Source: Haloferula sp. BvORR071 (GTDB taxonomy: Bacteria > Verrucomicrobiota > Verrucomicrobiia > Verrucomicrobiales > Akkermansiaceae). From it: a DNA stretch of 64,000 nucleotides. The notes under the pieces are model-generated. The model was not told the DNA's origin, did no database searches, and saw only the letters and a list, made by a program, of their open reading frames with translations. The position numbers were made by a program, and so were the translations under genes. Location of the stretch: assembly GCF_000739615.1 (NCBI RefSeq), contig NZ_BATP01000022.1:248001-312000 (forward strand). Direction: 5' to 3'. This document shows positions 35,838 to 45,027 of this stretch, piece by piece (position 1 is the stretch's first letter; the number at the start of each line of letters is the position of its first letter).

Positions 35838-37115
35838 ATGGCACGCGCTTCCAATCTCACGATGTGTTCCTTCTGTGGCAAAAGCCACTCGGAGGTGAAA
35901 AAGCTGATCGCCGGCCCCGGCGTGTACATCTGCAACGAGTGCGTGGAGGTGTGCTCGAACATCCTGGACAAGGAGCTGAACGAGGGCCCAGCGAAGCCTG
36001 CCAAAAACCGCCGCAACCAGAACGTCAAGCGCGTGCCCTCCCCCGCCGAGCTGCGGGCGAAGCTGGATGAATTCGTGATCGGCCAAGAGCACGCCAAGAA
36101 GGTTCTCTCGGTGGCGGTCTACAACCACTACCAGCGCCTGCGGCAGGACCAGCCGAACCTGGCTGAGGAATTCAGCGAGGTGGAGATCGAGAAATCGAAT
36201 GTGCTGCTGCTGGGACCGACCGGCTCCGGCAAGACCCTGCTGGCGCGGACCTTGGCCCGCCTGCTGGATGTGCCTTTCTGCATCGTGGATGCCACCACCC
36301 TGACCGAAGCCGGTTATGTGGGTGAGGACGTGGAGAATATCATCCTGCGGCTGCTGCAGGCCTCGGACTTCGACGTCGAGCGGGCCGAGCGCGGGATCAT
36401 CTACGTGGACGAAATCGACAAAATCGGCCGCAAGACCGACAACGTCTCGATCACCCGGGATGTGTCCGGCGAGGGCGTCCAACAGGCGCTACTGAAGATT
36501 CTCGAAGGAACGGTCTGCAATGTGCCGCCGCAGGGTGGCCGCAAGCACCCGCAGCAGGAGTACATCCAGGTGAACACGGAGAAGATCCTGTTCATCTGTG
36601 GTGGGGCTTTCGTCGGGCTGGAAGACATCATCGAGCGCCGGATGGGCCGCAGCACGCTCGGCTTCCACGGCCGCGTGGAGGACGTGAAATCCGTCACCGG
36701 CAATGTGCTCGACCTGACCGAGCCGGAAGATCTCCTGCACTTCGGCCTGATCCCGGAATTCATCGGCCGCCTGCCCGTCATCTCGGCGCTGCGCAAGCTG
36801 ACCGAGGAGGAGCTGGTGACGATCCTGACCGAGCCGAAGAACGCGCTGGTGAAGCAATACGGCAAGCAGCTCGCCCTGAACGGCGTGAAGCTGCGCGTGA
36901 CCCGCGATGCGCTGCGTGCGCTGGCGGAGGAAGCGGTGCGCCGCGGCACGGGAGCCCGTGCGCTGCGCTCGATCTTCGAACGCCTGATGCTGGATGTGAT
37001 GTACGATGTGCCCTCACAAGGGAACATCGAGGCAATCACGATCAACCGCCCGGTGGTGCTTGGAGAGCGTCCGCCGCTGATGAGACGGAAGCGCGCGGAC
37101 AAGGATGCGGCCTAG
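35838..37115 (+). CDS. clpX: ATP-dependent Clp protease ATPase subunit ClpX
   Basis: 425 residues. The N-terminal C4 zinc finger is [20 protein letters not shown] followed by [13 protein letters not shown]+ core: Walker A GPTGSGKT, Walker B YVDEIDK, pore loop [11 protein letters not shown], sensor region and C-terminal small domain ([20 protein letters not shown]). The IGF-type ClpP-docking loop is replaced by LGF (RSTLGFHG). It unfolds tagged proteins for ClpP. It follows clpP after a terminator. Confidence 0.96.
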   Translation: MARASNLTMCSFCGKSHSEVKKLIAGPGVYICNECVEVCSNILDKELNEGPAKPAKNRRNQNVKRVPSPAELRAKLDEFVIGQEHAKKVLSVAVYNHYQRLRQDQPNLAEEFSEVEIEKSNVLLLGPTGSGKTLLARTLARLLDVPFCIVDATTLTEAGYVGEDVENIILRLLQASDFDVERAERGIIYVDEIDKIGRKTDNVSITRDVSGEGVQQALLKILEGTVCNVPPQGGRKHPQQEYIQVNTEKILFICGGAFVGLEDIIERRMGRSTLGFHGRVEDVKSVTGNVLDLTEPEDLLHFGLIPEFIGRLPVISALRKLTEEELVTILTEPKNALVKQYGKQLALNGVKLRVTRDALRALAEEAVRRGTGARALRSIFERLMLDVMYDVPSQGNIEAITINRPVVLGERPPLMRRKRADKDAA

Positions 37116-37349
37116 TCCGAGGTATCCGTGATCGAGCAAGTCCTCAAGGTCTGCTTGGGCTGCTCGATCGCGGCGATGGTGGCCTGCGAGTTTTTCATGG
37201 GACGGCTCACGAACGAGTTGGTCCGCTTGATCGAGGCGGTCCCTTGTCAGAAAGGGCTCAGCAAGAAGGAAAGCTCCAAGTTCGAGAGCATCACCGTGCA
37301 ACCACTTTTCAGGCGGGCGGTGCTGACATTTCATGCTATAGGCAAGCTC

Positions 37350-37790
37350 ATGAAGTTCACCTCCATCTCCGCGCTCAGCGCTGCCCTTCTCGTCGCGTCC
37401 ATCTCGCTTGGCATGGCTGAGGAAGCCAAACCCGCGGAGAAAGCGGTCGAGGAAGCAAAGGACAATGCCAAGGTAAGCCGCACCGATGCCGATTTCAAAG
37501 CCATCGCCGCGGCGCTCCAACAATACAAGCTCACCACGGGGGACTACCCGACGGAGGAACAAGGGCTGAAGGTGCTGGTGGAGATACCAAGAACCCCACC
37601 GACTCCGAAACGCTGGATCAAGCTGATGTCGGCAGTTCCCAAGGACGCATGGGGGCGGGATTACCGCTATGTAGTCCGCGTGAAGGACAAGAAGAAGGAG
37701 ACCCTGCTGCTCTCCGATGGACCGGACGCAAAGGACAAGAAGGACGACCTCGAATTTGTGGTCACCTCCGTGGCGGCGGAGAAGAAGTAG
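37350..37790 (+). CDS. Secreted GspG-like (major pseudopilin C-domain) protein
   Basis: 146 residues from the ATG at 37350, which gives a normal cleavable signal peptide (SISALSAALLVASISLGMAE). The frame is open upstream to 37128 but that part has no pilin signature. Residues about 45-130 match the GspG C-terminal domain (DFKAIAAALQQYKLTTGDYP ... TEEQGLKVL ... PKDAWGRDYRYVVR ... LLLSDGPDAK), including the acidic positions that bind Ca in pseudopilins. The N-terminal Gly-Phe-Thr-Leu-Ile-Glu methylation segment is absent, so it should not polymerise as a pseudopilus. Stand-alone, with no other secretion genes near. Its stop TAG belongs to the 24-bp palindrome. Confidence 0.75.
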   Translation: MKFTSISALSAALLVASISLGMAEEAKPAEKAVEEAKDNAKVSRTDADFKAIAAALQQYKLTTGDYPTEEQGLKVLVEIPRTPPTPKRWIKLMSAVPKDAWGRDYRYVVRVKDKKKETLLLSDGPDAKDKKDDLEFVVTSVAAEKK

Positions 37791-37891
37791 CGCAACTTCG
37801 AACGTTGCGGATGAGGGCGTTCGGATTCGGAGCCCCGCACGCTTTTCAGTTGGGTGACCGCACCCGGCCACAACTTGCAAAGTTGTGCTAC
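37787..37891. repeat. Paired 24-bp stop-codon palindromes (REPIN-like), copies 2 and 3
   Basis: Left copy 37787-37810 (GTAGCGCAACTTCGAACGTT plus GCGG), right copy 37868-37891 in inverted orientation (GTAGCACAACTTTGCAAG plus TTGTGG on the minus strand), separated by 57 bases. Together they form a 105-bp element filling the gap between two convergent genes. The TAG of the left copy ends the GspG-like gene, that of the right copy ends the phospholipase gene. Confidence 0.75.
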
Positions 37892-40383
37892 TTCCCTGCG
37901 GTCTGGCTGCGTTCGCGGCCGATGAGCGGATCGCTGACGCCATGCTCGCCGTTTTCGACGCGGCCGGCGAAGCGGCGGAGGAAGCGGGGATTGCCGTTGA
38001 TGGTGATGCCGAGGTCATACCAGCGAAAGCTGGAGCTGAGGTCCACGCTGAGATCCTTCGCCTCCGAGGCTTCCAAGCGAAGCGGGCGTGCCGCGGTACC
38101 GTAGCCGTGATCCGTGATGAGCAACTCCACCGCAGTCGAGCCCCGGTTCACGAATTGAAGGAGGAGTTGCGGTCCGGCATAGCGGCAGGCAACAGCCAAG
38201 GGCTCCGCGCCATCCCCCACGTATTCTCGGAAGAAGCCATTCGGCCCGTAAGTCCGAAGGTGATAGTAGCCATCCGCGAAGAGATCGAGCGGCCACTGGT
38301 AGGAGAGCTTCTCCCCCACCCTGACGGCGAAGGCCCAGCGGCGGCATTCCTCTACCGGCGGCGGCGCATCGGTGTAGCTGGCGCGGTCGTCGGGATAAAC
38401 AAGTCCAGGCGCGTAGACTTGGAACGGTGCGCCGCCGGACTTGCCCGGGAATTGATGCTCGGCGGCCTCGAAGGTGATTTCGATCGAGCCGTCCCGCAGG
38501 CAGGTATCGGCGTGCAATTCGTAGGGCAGCGCGCAGGAGGGGCGTGTGCCCGGCTCCTGGCGTGGCAGGAGGGCGGAGTGCAAGGGATTGTCGCGGATCG
38601 AGAGGACTTCCCGCTCATCCAAGGCGCGGAAGCTCGCGGGTGGCTCCATGTAACGCGCGCGGTGGATACTTTCCACGAAGAGATCGCGCTCTACCGGCAA
38701 GGGGTGGGAGTCGCGCTCGCCGTCGTGGCGGCGAAAGGCGGAGGTGAGGTCACCGCAGACCATGCGCCGCCACGGGGCAATGTTCGGCTCCTGCACTTGC
38801 TTGCCGGTCTTGTGACTGAGGAAGACTTCCAGGAATTGCAGCACCGAGGTGTGATCGAAGACCTGCGAGCAGACATGGCCGCCGCGGGTCCATGGCGAGG
38901 CGATCACCATCGGCACACGGTAGCCGAGGCCGACCGGATGGCCGTGCGAGTCGAACTCAAGCCGCGTGTCCAAGCCCGGTGAGGCGGCTCCGCTGCCGGC
39001 AAGATCCGGATGCGGCGCGACGAAGGGCGGCACGTGGTCGTAGTAGCCGTCGTTCTCGTCGTAGGTGAGGATGAAGATGGTCTTTTTCCATAGCTCGGGA
39101 TCGCGGGTGAGGATCTCCAACACCTCGGCGACGTACCATGCGCCATACCAAGGCGCGGAGGGATGGTCGGAGAAGTTCTCCGGGGCGACCAGCCACGAGA
39201 CCGCGGGCAGCTTGCCGGTGTCCGCATCCTGGCGGAATTGGTGGAAGATATCGCCGGCAGGCACGCGGACATCGCGGAGCTCTTCACCATCCAAATACTG
39301 CATGGTGGCCAGCTCCCGCTGCAGGGCATCGCCGGTATTCACCGTGAAGGCCTTTTCATGAAGGCGCTGCTCGCGTTCGGGCAGGCGGGCGAAGTTCTCC
39401 GGCGAATATTGCTCCAGCTCGGCGGCCATTCTCGCGATCGCTTCTTCCAGACTGGTGCGTCGGGTCACTGCTTCTTCCGGCGAGATACCCGGGGCCGGGT
39501 CCTTCTCCAAGCGCGCCTCCAGGACGGCAAGGCGCTCGCGCAGGAAGGCTTGGCGAGCCGGCGAGAACTCCGCGTGATACTGCGAAAAGTATTCCAGCGG
39601 ATTGTCGCCGAAGTTGCTGAGCCAGGGGGCCGCCTCGTTGGACAGTCCGGTGGGCAGGTAGAGTTCGTTCTGATAAACCTTCCAGGAGATGCCGTGCTGT
39701 TCGAGGCGCTCCGGAAAGGTGGGCCAATCGATGTGGGTGCTGTTGTCGGCATCGCCGTTGCCCAGGATCACCTTTGACTCCGGATCGCGAGGATCGCGGC
39801 TGGTGCCGGTCCAGAGGTAGAGGCGGTTCGGCGTGGTGCAGGTCTGCAGCGCGCAGAAGTGCTGGTCGCAGATGGTGAAGGCATCCGCGAAGGCATAGTA
39901 GAAGGGAATGTCACTACGATCATAGTAGCCGAGGGTCAGCGGCAGCTCCGCATATTCCTCGTGGCCGGATTGCATCACTCTCAGCCACTGGTCGTGCTTG
40001 CCGCCATTGCCGGCCCCGACCTCCGCCTGGCGGCTGTGGGGCAGGCAGCTCATCCAGGTGGACTTCGACTCGTGGATCTTCAGGCCGAAGGGCGCGTAGG
40101 TCTCGCCCTTTTCGTCCGTTTGCAGCCAGACCGGATTACCGCCGGGGACCGTGATCGCGCGCGGGTCGTCGAAGCCACGGACGCCGCGCAAGGTCCCGAA
40201 GGCGTGGTCGAAGGAGCGGTTCTCCTGCATCAGGATCACCACGTGCTCGGCATCAAGGAAAGTGCTGCCAGCGGCGGGCTCGATGCCCAGCGCCTTGAGG
40301 ATGGCCGGGGGCATGGCGGACAGCGCGCCGAGGCCGCCGGAGAGGAGGCTGGCTTGCTTGAGGAAATCGCGGCGTGAGGTCAT
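37888..40383 (-). CDS. Phosphocholine-specific phospholipase C, Tat-exported
   Basis: 831 residues. A twin-arginine signal (MTSRRDFLKQASLL) is followed by the phosphoesterase core of the acid phosphatase/PLC family: VVILMQENRSFDHAFGTLRG near residue 50, DQHFCALQTCTTPNRLYLWT, ILTYDENDGYYDHVPPF, and the GYRVPMVIASPWTRGGHVCS region. The C-terminal about 200 residues are the two beta-domains typical of non-haemolytic PLC. It cleaves phosphatidylcholine-type lipids outside the cytoplasm after folding inside. Length agrees with the family. Stop codon from the 24-bp palindrome. No phosphate-starvation box was recognised upstream. Confidence 0.9.
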   Translation of the reverse strand: MTSRRDFLKQASLLSGGLGALSAMPPAILKALGIEPAAGSTFLDAEHVVILMQENRSFDHAFGTLRGVRGFDDPRAITVPGGNPVWLQTDEKGETYAPFGLKIHESKSTWMSCLPHSRQAEVGAGNGGKHDQWLRVMQSGHEEYAELPLTLGYYDRSDIPFYYAFADAFTICDQHFCALQTCTTPNRLYLWTGTSRDPRDPESKVILGNGDADNSTHIDWPTFPERLEQHGISWKVYQNELYLPTGLSNEAAPWLSNFGDNPLEYFSQYHAEFSPARQAFLRERLAVLEARLEKDPAPGISPEEAVTRRTSLEEAIARMAAELEQYSPENFARLPEREQRLHEKAFTVNTGDALQRELATMQYLDGEELRDVRVPAGDIFHQFRQDADTGKLPAVSWLVAPENFSDHPSAPWYGAWYVAEVLEILTRDPELWKKTIFILTYDENDGYYDHVPPFVAPHPDLAGSGAASPGLDTRLEFDSHGHPVGLGYRVPMVIASPWTRGGHVCSQVFDHTSVLQFLEVFLSHKTGKQVQEPNIAPWRRMVCGDLTSAFRRHDGERDSHPLPVERDLFVESIHRARYMEPPASFRALDEREVLSIRDNPLHSALLPRQEPGTRPSCALPYELHADTCLRDGSIEITFEAAEHQFPGKSGGAPFQVYAPGLVYPDDRASYTDAPPPVEECRRWAFAVRVGEKLSYQWPLDLFADGYYHLRTYGPNGFFREYVGDGAEPLAVACRYAGPQLLLQFVNRGSTAVELLITDHGYGTAARPLRLEASEAKDLSVDLSSSFRWYDLGITINGNPRFLRRFAGRVENGEHGVSDPLIGRERSQTAGK

Positions 40384-40591
40384 TCAGTGGGTGCGCTTGA
40401 GACTACGCGATTGGATGCGATCCCTTGCGGGTGGCAATTGCGACTTTGGCAAAAACTATGGGCAAAATCGCCAGATTGGGAAGACGGGAGGCTACCGCGG
40501 AAGCGCAGAGGAATGTGGAGAGTGCTGAGAATGCGGTTTCCAGGTGCTTCGACAGCATTGCAACAGCCGCTTCATCTGGTAGCTTAGAGGA

Positions 40592-41134
40592 GTGAGCACG
40601 GTTTTGGAGTCTCCGGAGCGCGATGCGGTCGAGCATGACCGCACCGCCTTCAACCTTGCAGTGTGGGACAAGATCGTGGCGAACCCGGAATTCGCTGCGA
40701 TGGCCTATCGCTTCGAGACGGACGAACACGGGCAGATTATCATGTCACCTCCTCCCGCCCCCAGCCACGGCAACAAGCAATCGAAGATTGGCCATCTACT
40801 CTGGAGCCTTGCCCCACCGGGAGAGGTGATCAGCGAATGTCCGGTATCGACCCGGAAGGGGGTGAAGGCGATCGACGTGGCCTGGTGCTCTCCAGCAGTC
40901 TGGAAGAAGTCGGAGGGCAAATCCTGTCTCGTCCGGGCACCGGAGATTTGCGTGGAGGTGCTATCCCCTTCCAATACCCGAGGGGAGATCGACGAGAAGA
41001 AGGAACTCTATTTTGAAGCCGGGGCTGCCGAAGTGTGGATCTGTACCCAAGACGGAGACATGACCTTCCTCTCCCCCACCGGAGAGTTGGATGCATCGGG
41101 GATTTGCCCGGACTTTCCCAACAAGTTGGGCTAG
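40592..41134 (+). CDS. Uma2 family (DUF820) restriction-like nuclease
   Basis: 180 residues from a GTG with AGAGGA directly ahead. The fold signature is the PD-(D/E)xK set: IDVAW (Asp), APEICVEVLSPSNTRGEIDE (Glu), and KKELYFEAGAAEVW (Lys and the conserved Tyr-x-x-x-Gly-x-x-E-W/Y). These genes are numerous in cyanobacteria, planctomycetes and verrucomicrobia; their role is unclear, with mobile-element or defence links proposed. Alone here. Confidence 0.85.
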   Translation: MSTVLESPERDAVEHDRTAFNLAVWDKIVANPEFAAMAYRFETDEHGQIIMSPPPAPSHGNKQSKIGHLLWSLAPPGEVISECPVSTRKGVKAIDVAWCSPAVWKKSEGKSCLVRAPEICVEVLSPSNTRGEIDEKKELYFEAGAAEVWICTQDGDMTFLSPTGELDASGICPDFPNKLG

Positions 41135-41215
41135 GCGGTTCACCATCTCTTCTTCTGCCTTTTCCCCCACATTTCCGCCTTCCCTGCCAGCCAGCGGCTT
41201 TCGCATGCTAGGGCC

Positions 41216-42430
41216 ATGCGCTGGCTGTTACCCCTGCTGATCCCACTTGCAGTCCTAGCCGATGAGGCCCCCAAGGCAGCAACACCGCCGGATCCGGATG
41301 AAGCGGCGTATGCGGCGATCGAGCGCTTCGTGAAGGTGTTGGAGCAGGTGCGGCAGCGGCATCCGGACGCGGACAAGGTGGCCTATGACCGGCTGGTGAA
41401 CCATGCGCTGGAAGGGATGCTGTCGAGCCTGGATCCGTTCTCGAGTTTCATCCATCCGGAGATGGCGCGGGCGATGGAGGCGGATCCGAAGCTGGATCCT
41501 TACTTGCCGGCCCTGGGTTTGACGCTCGGGCTGCGCGACGATGGCGTTTACATTTCGAACGTGGCGCCGGTTTCGCCGGCGTCGCGAGCGGGCTTGTTAC
41601 CAGGTTCGGGGATTCTTGGGATCAATGGCCGGAAGCCGGAGGAGCTTCCCGTGCTGCTGACCTCACTGCGCAACCAGGCGCCGGGGACGAAGACCAGTTT
41701 CACGGTGAAGGCGGAGACGGCCCCGAAGCCTATCACTGCTGACCTGACCCATGTCGCCGTGGAAGAACGTGCGGTGACGGAGGCGCGGTTGCTGGCCGAC
41801 AATAGCACCGGTTATATCCGCCTCGCGTCGTTCATGGGCAATTGCGCGCGGGAGATGGAAGCGGCACTCGACGAACTGGAGGACAAGGGCATGAAGCGCC
41901 TGATCCTCGACTTGCGCGGCAATCCCGGCGGCGACCTCCACCAGACGGTGCAAATCCTCGGCTTCTTCCTGCCGCCAGATACCGCAGTGGTGACCACCAA
42001 GGGTCGCGGTGGCGAAGTCCTGGGCGAGCCGCTGAAGACGCCGGAAAAGCAGCGCCGCAAGCGCGAGTATCCAATCAATGTCTTGATCGACCGCATGTCC
42101 GCCTCGGCCTCCGAGCTGACGGCGGGAACCTTGCAGGATCTCAAGCGCGCGGTGATCGTCGGCGAGACGAGCTATGGCAAGGGCTCCGTGCAGAACATCA
42201 TCCCGATGGGCGGCGGGACGGCGCTGCGTCTAACGATCGCGACCTATCACACGCCTTCCGGGAATACCCCGCACAAGAAGGGCATCACGCCGGATGTGAA
42301 GGTGAACTTCACGGATGGAGATCGCGAGAAGCTGGAGCTTGCCTTCCGGAAGGCTTCTTTGACGGCGGAGGAAGCGAAGAAGCTGGAGGGGTGGGAAGAT
42401 CCGGGGATGAAAGCGGCGGAGGGGAAGTGA
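41216..42430 (+). CDS. S41 family C-terminal processing protease
   Basis: 404 residues with a short signal peptide (MRWLLPLLIPLAVLADE). An N-terminal helical domain (LEGMLSSLDPFSSFIHPEMA), a PDZ domain (about 105-180; VSPASRAGLLPGSGILGING), and the S41 catalytic domain: GYIRLASF, LILDLRGNPGGDL, the Ser in DRMSASASELTAG, and the Lys four codons later in VGETSYGKGSVQ. The Ser-Lys dyad is intact. Acts in the periplasm on envelope proteins. Followed by a three-hairpin repeat. Confidence 0.93.
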   Translation: MRWLLPLLIPLAVLADEAPKAATPPDPDEAAYAAIERFVKVLEQVRQRHPDADKVAYDRLVNHALEGMLSSLDPFSSFIHPEMARAMEADPKLDPYLPALGLTLGLRDDGVYISNVAPVSPASRAGLLPGSGILGINGRKPEELPVLLTSLRNQAPGTKTSFTVKAETAPKPITADLTHVAVEERAVTEARLLADNSTGYIRLASFMGNCAREMEAALDELEDKGMKRLILDLRGNPGGDLHQTVQILGFFLPPDTAVVTTKGRGGEVLGEPLKTPEKQRRKREYPINVLIDRMSASASELTAGTLQDLKRAVIVGETSYGKGSVQNIIPMGGGTALRLTIATYHTPSGNTPHKKGITPDVKVNFTDGDREKLELAFRKASLTAEEAKKLEGWEDPGMKAAEGK

Positions 42431-42452
42431 CCGAGTGAATCACTTATCGCTG

Positions 42453-42547
42453 CGATCCATTCAGGATCGATCTCATTTGCGTCGCTATACCGGGGGCGTC
42501 GCTTCGCTCAACCCCCGGCTACCGGAGCTATGATCCCTTCGGAATCA
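42453..42547. repeat. Three-hairpin intergenic repeat, copy B
   Basis: CGATCC/GGATCG with loop ATTCA (42453-42469); CCGGGGG/CCCCCGG around CGTCGCTTCGCTCAA (42490-42518); TGATCCCTTCGGAATCA (42531-42547). Same three-stem plan and the same GCTTCGCT loop core as the element at 20481-20571, but with other stem sequences. Confidence 0.65.
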
Positions 42548-42569
42548 GAGGAAGACTTGCGCCCCTTGG

Positions 42570-43910
42570 TTACTTGTCCTCCGCCCCCACCACGCGCAGC
42601 TGCGTGCAGAGCCACTGTGGCAGGCCATCGATCTGATAGCCGAGATCGGCGTAGTAGGCGATGAAGCCTTTGTCCGGCTTGGGCCCGGCGGCAATGACGG
42701 GCTGGCCCTCCTTCAACTCGATCGGCTGGGACTCCCAGCGGGACTTGCGGAAGTCGCGGGTATCAGAGCGGGCATACCAGAGGCGCGCTTGTTGGGGCGC
42801 AGGGTCGGCGGTGACGGTGAGCTTGAGGCTGCCGTCCGGCTCGGTGCTGTGTCTCCAGCCGAGTTTCGGCAGCGGCTTGCCGCTGAGCTGATAGCGGATG
42901 AATGCGGAGACGTTGTTGATGGAGCGGTCGGCAGTGAGCTTCTTGCCCTCGGCATCGCGCTCAGTGAGATCGTGGCCGGCGTTCGGGGTGTAGGAGATGT
43001 ATTTCTCCCCGGGCAGGGCGTCCCAGTAGAGATTGAGGGCATCGGTGCTCCAATAAGGATCGTTGTTCCCGAGGACGATCAGCTTGGGCATGGTGAAGCG
43101 CTCGCGGTAGGTCCATGGATCGACCATGGTCCAGAGGCTATTGGCGCGCGGCGTATCGGGAATCGGCACCAGGCCGCGGCTGGTGTAGGGCGAGATCTCC
43201 TCGCTGGTGCCGCCGAGTGACTTTTGCTGGTGGGTGAGCTGCTCGCGCATGTTCAGCACGTCGATGACCATCGGCGTGATCGCCATCACGCGCGGATCAC
43301 TGGCAGCAGTGAGCCAAGTGGTCCAGCCGCGCTTCGAGCCGCCGCCGACAATGAACTTCTCGACCTGCCCACCCCACTCCTGCTTGCTGAACTCCTGGAG
43401 CGAGTCCATCGCCTTGACCACGCTCTTCACCATCGGGAAGAGCAGAGGCCATGAGGCATCGCCGGAGTCGAGATAACGGACGAAGGTCTCCGCGATGAGA
43501 TTATCCTCCTTCTTGCCGTCGAAGAGCGGCTGATTCGGAATGCCGAGCAAGATCGCGACCGGGGCCTTGATCTTGCCTGCAAGGAGGGCCGCGTACATGG
43601 CCTTTTGCTCGGAGGCGCTGCCACCTTCATTGAGCAGTAGCATTTTCCCGGTCGGCACGTCCGTCGGGCGCACCACCAGCAGATCGTGGGTCCAAGTGAT
43701 GCCCTGCCAAGTCTGCGAGGTCAGCTTCAAGCGCCAGACCTTGGCGACGCCGAAGTCCTTGGAATCCTCAAGCTTCCACCCGGATTCCGGCTCCGCCTTG
43801 GTGAGATAGTTGGCCAGATCCGCCGGGATGGCGGAGGCTTCCTTGGCTGGCGAGAGGGCCACCGAACCCAGCAAAATCAGTGGCAGCAGGAACTTTCCGA
43901 ACAAACGCAT
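42570..43910 (-). CDS. PhoPQ-activated pathogenicity-related family protein
   Basis: 446 residues from the ATG at 43910, giving a signal peptide (MRLFGKFLLPLILLGSVALS). The body is the PhoPQ_related (PqaA) alpha/beta-hydrolase-like fold: TWQGITWTHDLLVVRPTDVP, the nucleophile-like elbow IVGGGSKRGWTTWLTAASDP, and GHDLTERD near the C-terminus as candidate His region. Known in pathogens for antimicrobial peptide resistance, but common in verrucomicrobia and planctomycetes without that role. Divergent from tsaD, 70 bases apart. Confidence 0.85.
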   Translation of the reverse strand: MRLFGKFLLPLILLGSVALSPAKEASAIPADLANYLTKAEPESGWKLEDSKDFGVAKVWRLKLTSQTWQGITWTHDLLVVRPTDVPTGKMLLLNEGGSASEQKAMYAALLAGKIKAPVAILLGIPNQPLFDGKKEDNLIAETFVRYLDSGDASWPLLFPMVKSVVKAMDSLQEFSKQEWGGQVEKFIVGGGSKRGWTTWLTAASDPRVMAITPMVIDVLNMREQLTHQQKSLGGTSEEISPYTSRGLVPIPDTPRANSLWTMVDPWTYRERFTMPKLIVLGNNDPYWSTDALNLYWDALPGEKYISYTPNAGHDLTERDAEGKKLTADRSINNVSAFIRYQLSGKPLPKLGWRHSTEPDGSLKLTVTADPAPQQARLWYARSDTRDFRKSRWESQPIELKEGQPVIAAGPKPDKGFIAYYADLGYQIDGLPQWLCTQLRVVGAEDK

Positions 43911-43980
43911 TCGCCATGCTAGCCGACAAGCGGCCCGGCACAAGCCGCGGATTCTTTCCTTGGCACGCGGCGGGTCTTCC

Positions 43981-45027
43981 TTGGAACCTCGCGACGTGCT
44001 CCTGCTCGCCCTCGAATCCTCCTGCGATGAAACCGCGGTCGCCATCCTGCGTGGCGAGCCGGGGCAACCGGCGGAGATCCTGTCTTCTGAGATCGCCTCG
44101 CAAATCGAATTGCACCGGCAGTATGGCGGGGTGGTGCCGGAGGTGGCCTCGCGCAATCACTCGCTGCACCTGCGGCCGCTGGTCGAGCAGGCGCTGGCAC
44201 ATGCCGGCGTGGCGATCAATGAGGTCGATGTCTTCGCCGCCACCTCGGGTCCGGGGCTGGCGTCGTCACTGTTGATCGGAGCCACGGCGGCGAAGGCCAT
44301 GGCCGCGGCGGCGGGAAAGCCCTTCCTGGCGGTGAATCATTTGGAAGGGCATTTGCTCTCACCCTTCGTCGGCACCGGTGTGGTTCCGCCTCACCTCGGG
44401 CTGATCGTCTCTGGTGGGCACACGCTTCTCTTGGACGTGGCGGCACCCGGGAAGTATCGCAAGCTCGGTGGCACGCGCGATGACGCGGCGGGCGAGGCCT
44501 TTGACAAGGTCGGCAAGATGCTCGGCCTCCCCTACCCCGGCGGTCCTGAGATCGAGAAGATGGCACGCGGTGGACGATGCGATGCCTTCAACTTCCCGCG
44601 CTCGATGATGAAGGAGCCGGGCTTCGATTTTTCCTTCTCCGGACTCAAGACCGCGGTGCTCTACACGCTCTCACAACGCAATCCTGAGACCGGCACGCCC
44701 TTGCCGGACGAGCTCGCGGATCTTTGCGCCTCCTTCCAAGAAGCGGTGATCGAGGTGCTGGTGAAGAAGACACTCAAGGCCGCGCGGCACACCGGACGCA
44801 AGATCATCGCGCTCTCCGGTGGGGTGAGCTTGAACAAGGCCTTGCGCGAGGCATTTGCCAAGGCGTGCGGACGGGAGGGCATCGAGCTCGCGCTCGCGTC
44901 GCCCGGACTGTGCACGGACAACGCGGCGATGATCGGTTTCGCCGCGCTGCAGCATGCCTTCCATGGCAAGTCATCACCGCTCGATGGCGACATCAATCCG
45001 AACCTGTCCTTGGTGGCAGCGGATTGA
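43981..45027 (+). CDS. tsaD: tRNA N6-threonylcarbamoyladenosine transferase TsaD
   Basis: About 348 residues. The frame is open far upstream but overlaps the divergent gene; the natural N-terminus is just ahead of LLLALESSCDETAVAIL, so the TTG at 43981 or the GTG at 43996 is the start. ASKHA fold with the metal-binding VNHLEGHLLSPF (His-x-Glu-x-His), SGGHTLLLD, and DDAAGEAFDKVGKMLGLPYP. Makes t6A37 in ANN-decoding tRNAs with TsaB/TsaE/TsaC. Its TGA is shared with the convergent stop in the palindrome TGATCA. Confidence 0.95.
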   Translation: MEPRDVLLLALESSCDETAVAILRGEPGQPAEILSSEIASQIELHRQYGGVVPEVASRNHSLHLRPLVEQALAHAGVAINEVDVFAATSGPGLASSLLIGATAAKAMAAAAGKPFLAVNHLEGHLLSPFVGTGVVPPHLGLIVSGGHTLLLDVAAPGKYRKLGGTRDDAAGEAFDKVGKMLGLPYPGGPEIEKMARGGRCDAFNFPRSMMKEPGFDFSFSGLKTAVLYTLSQRNPETGTPLPDELADLCASFQEAVIEVLVKKTLKAARHTGRKIIALSGGVSLNKALREAFAKACGREGIELALASPGLCTDNAAMIGFAALQHAFHGKSSPLDGDINPNLSLVAAD

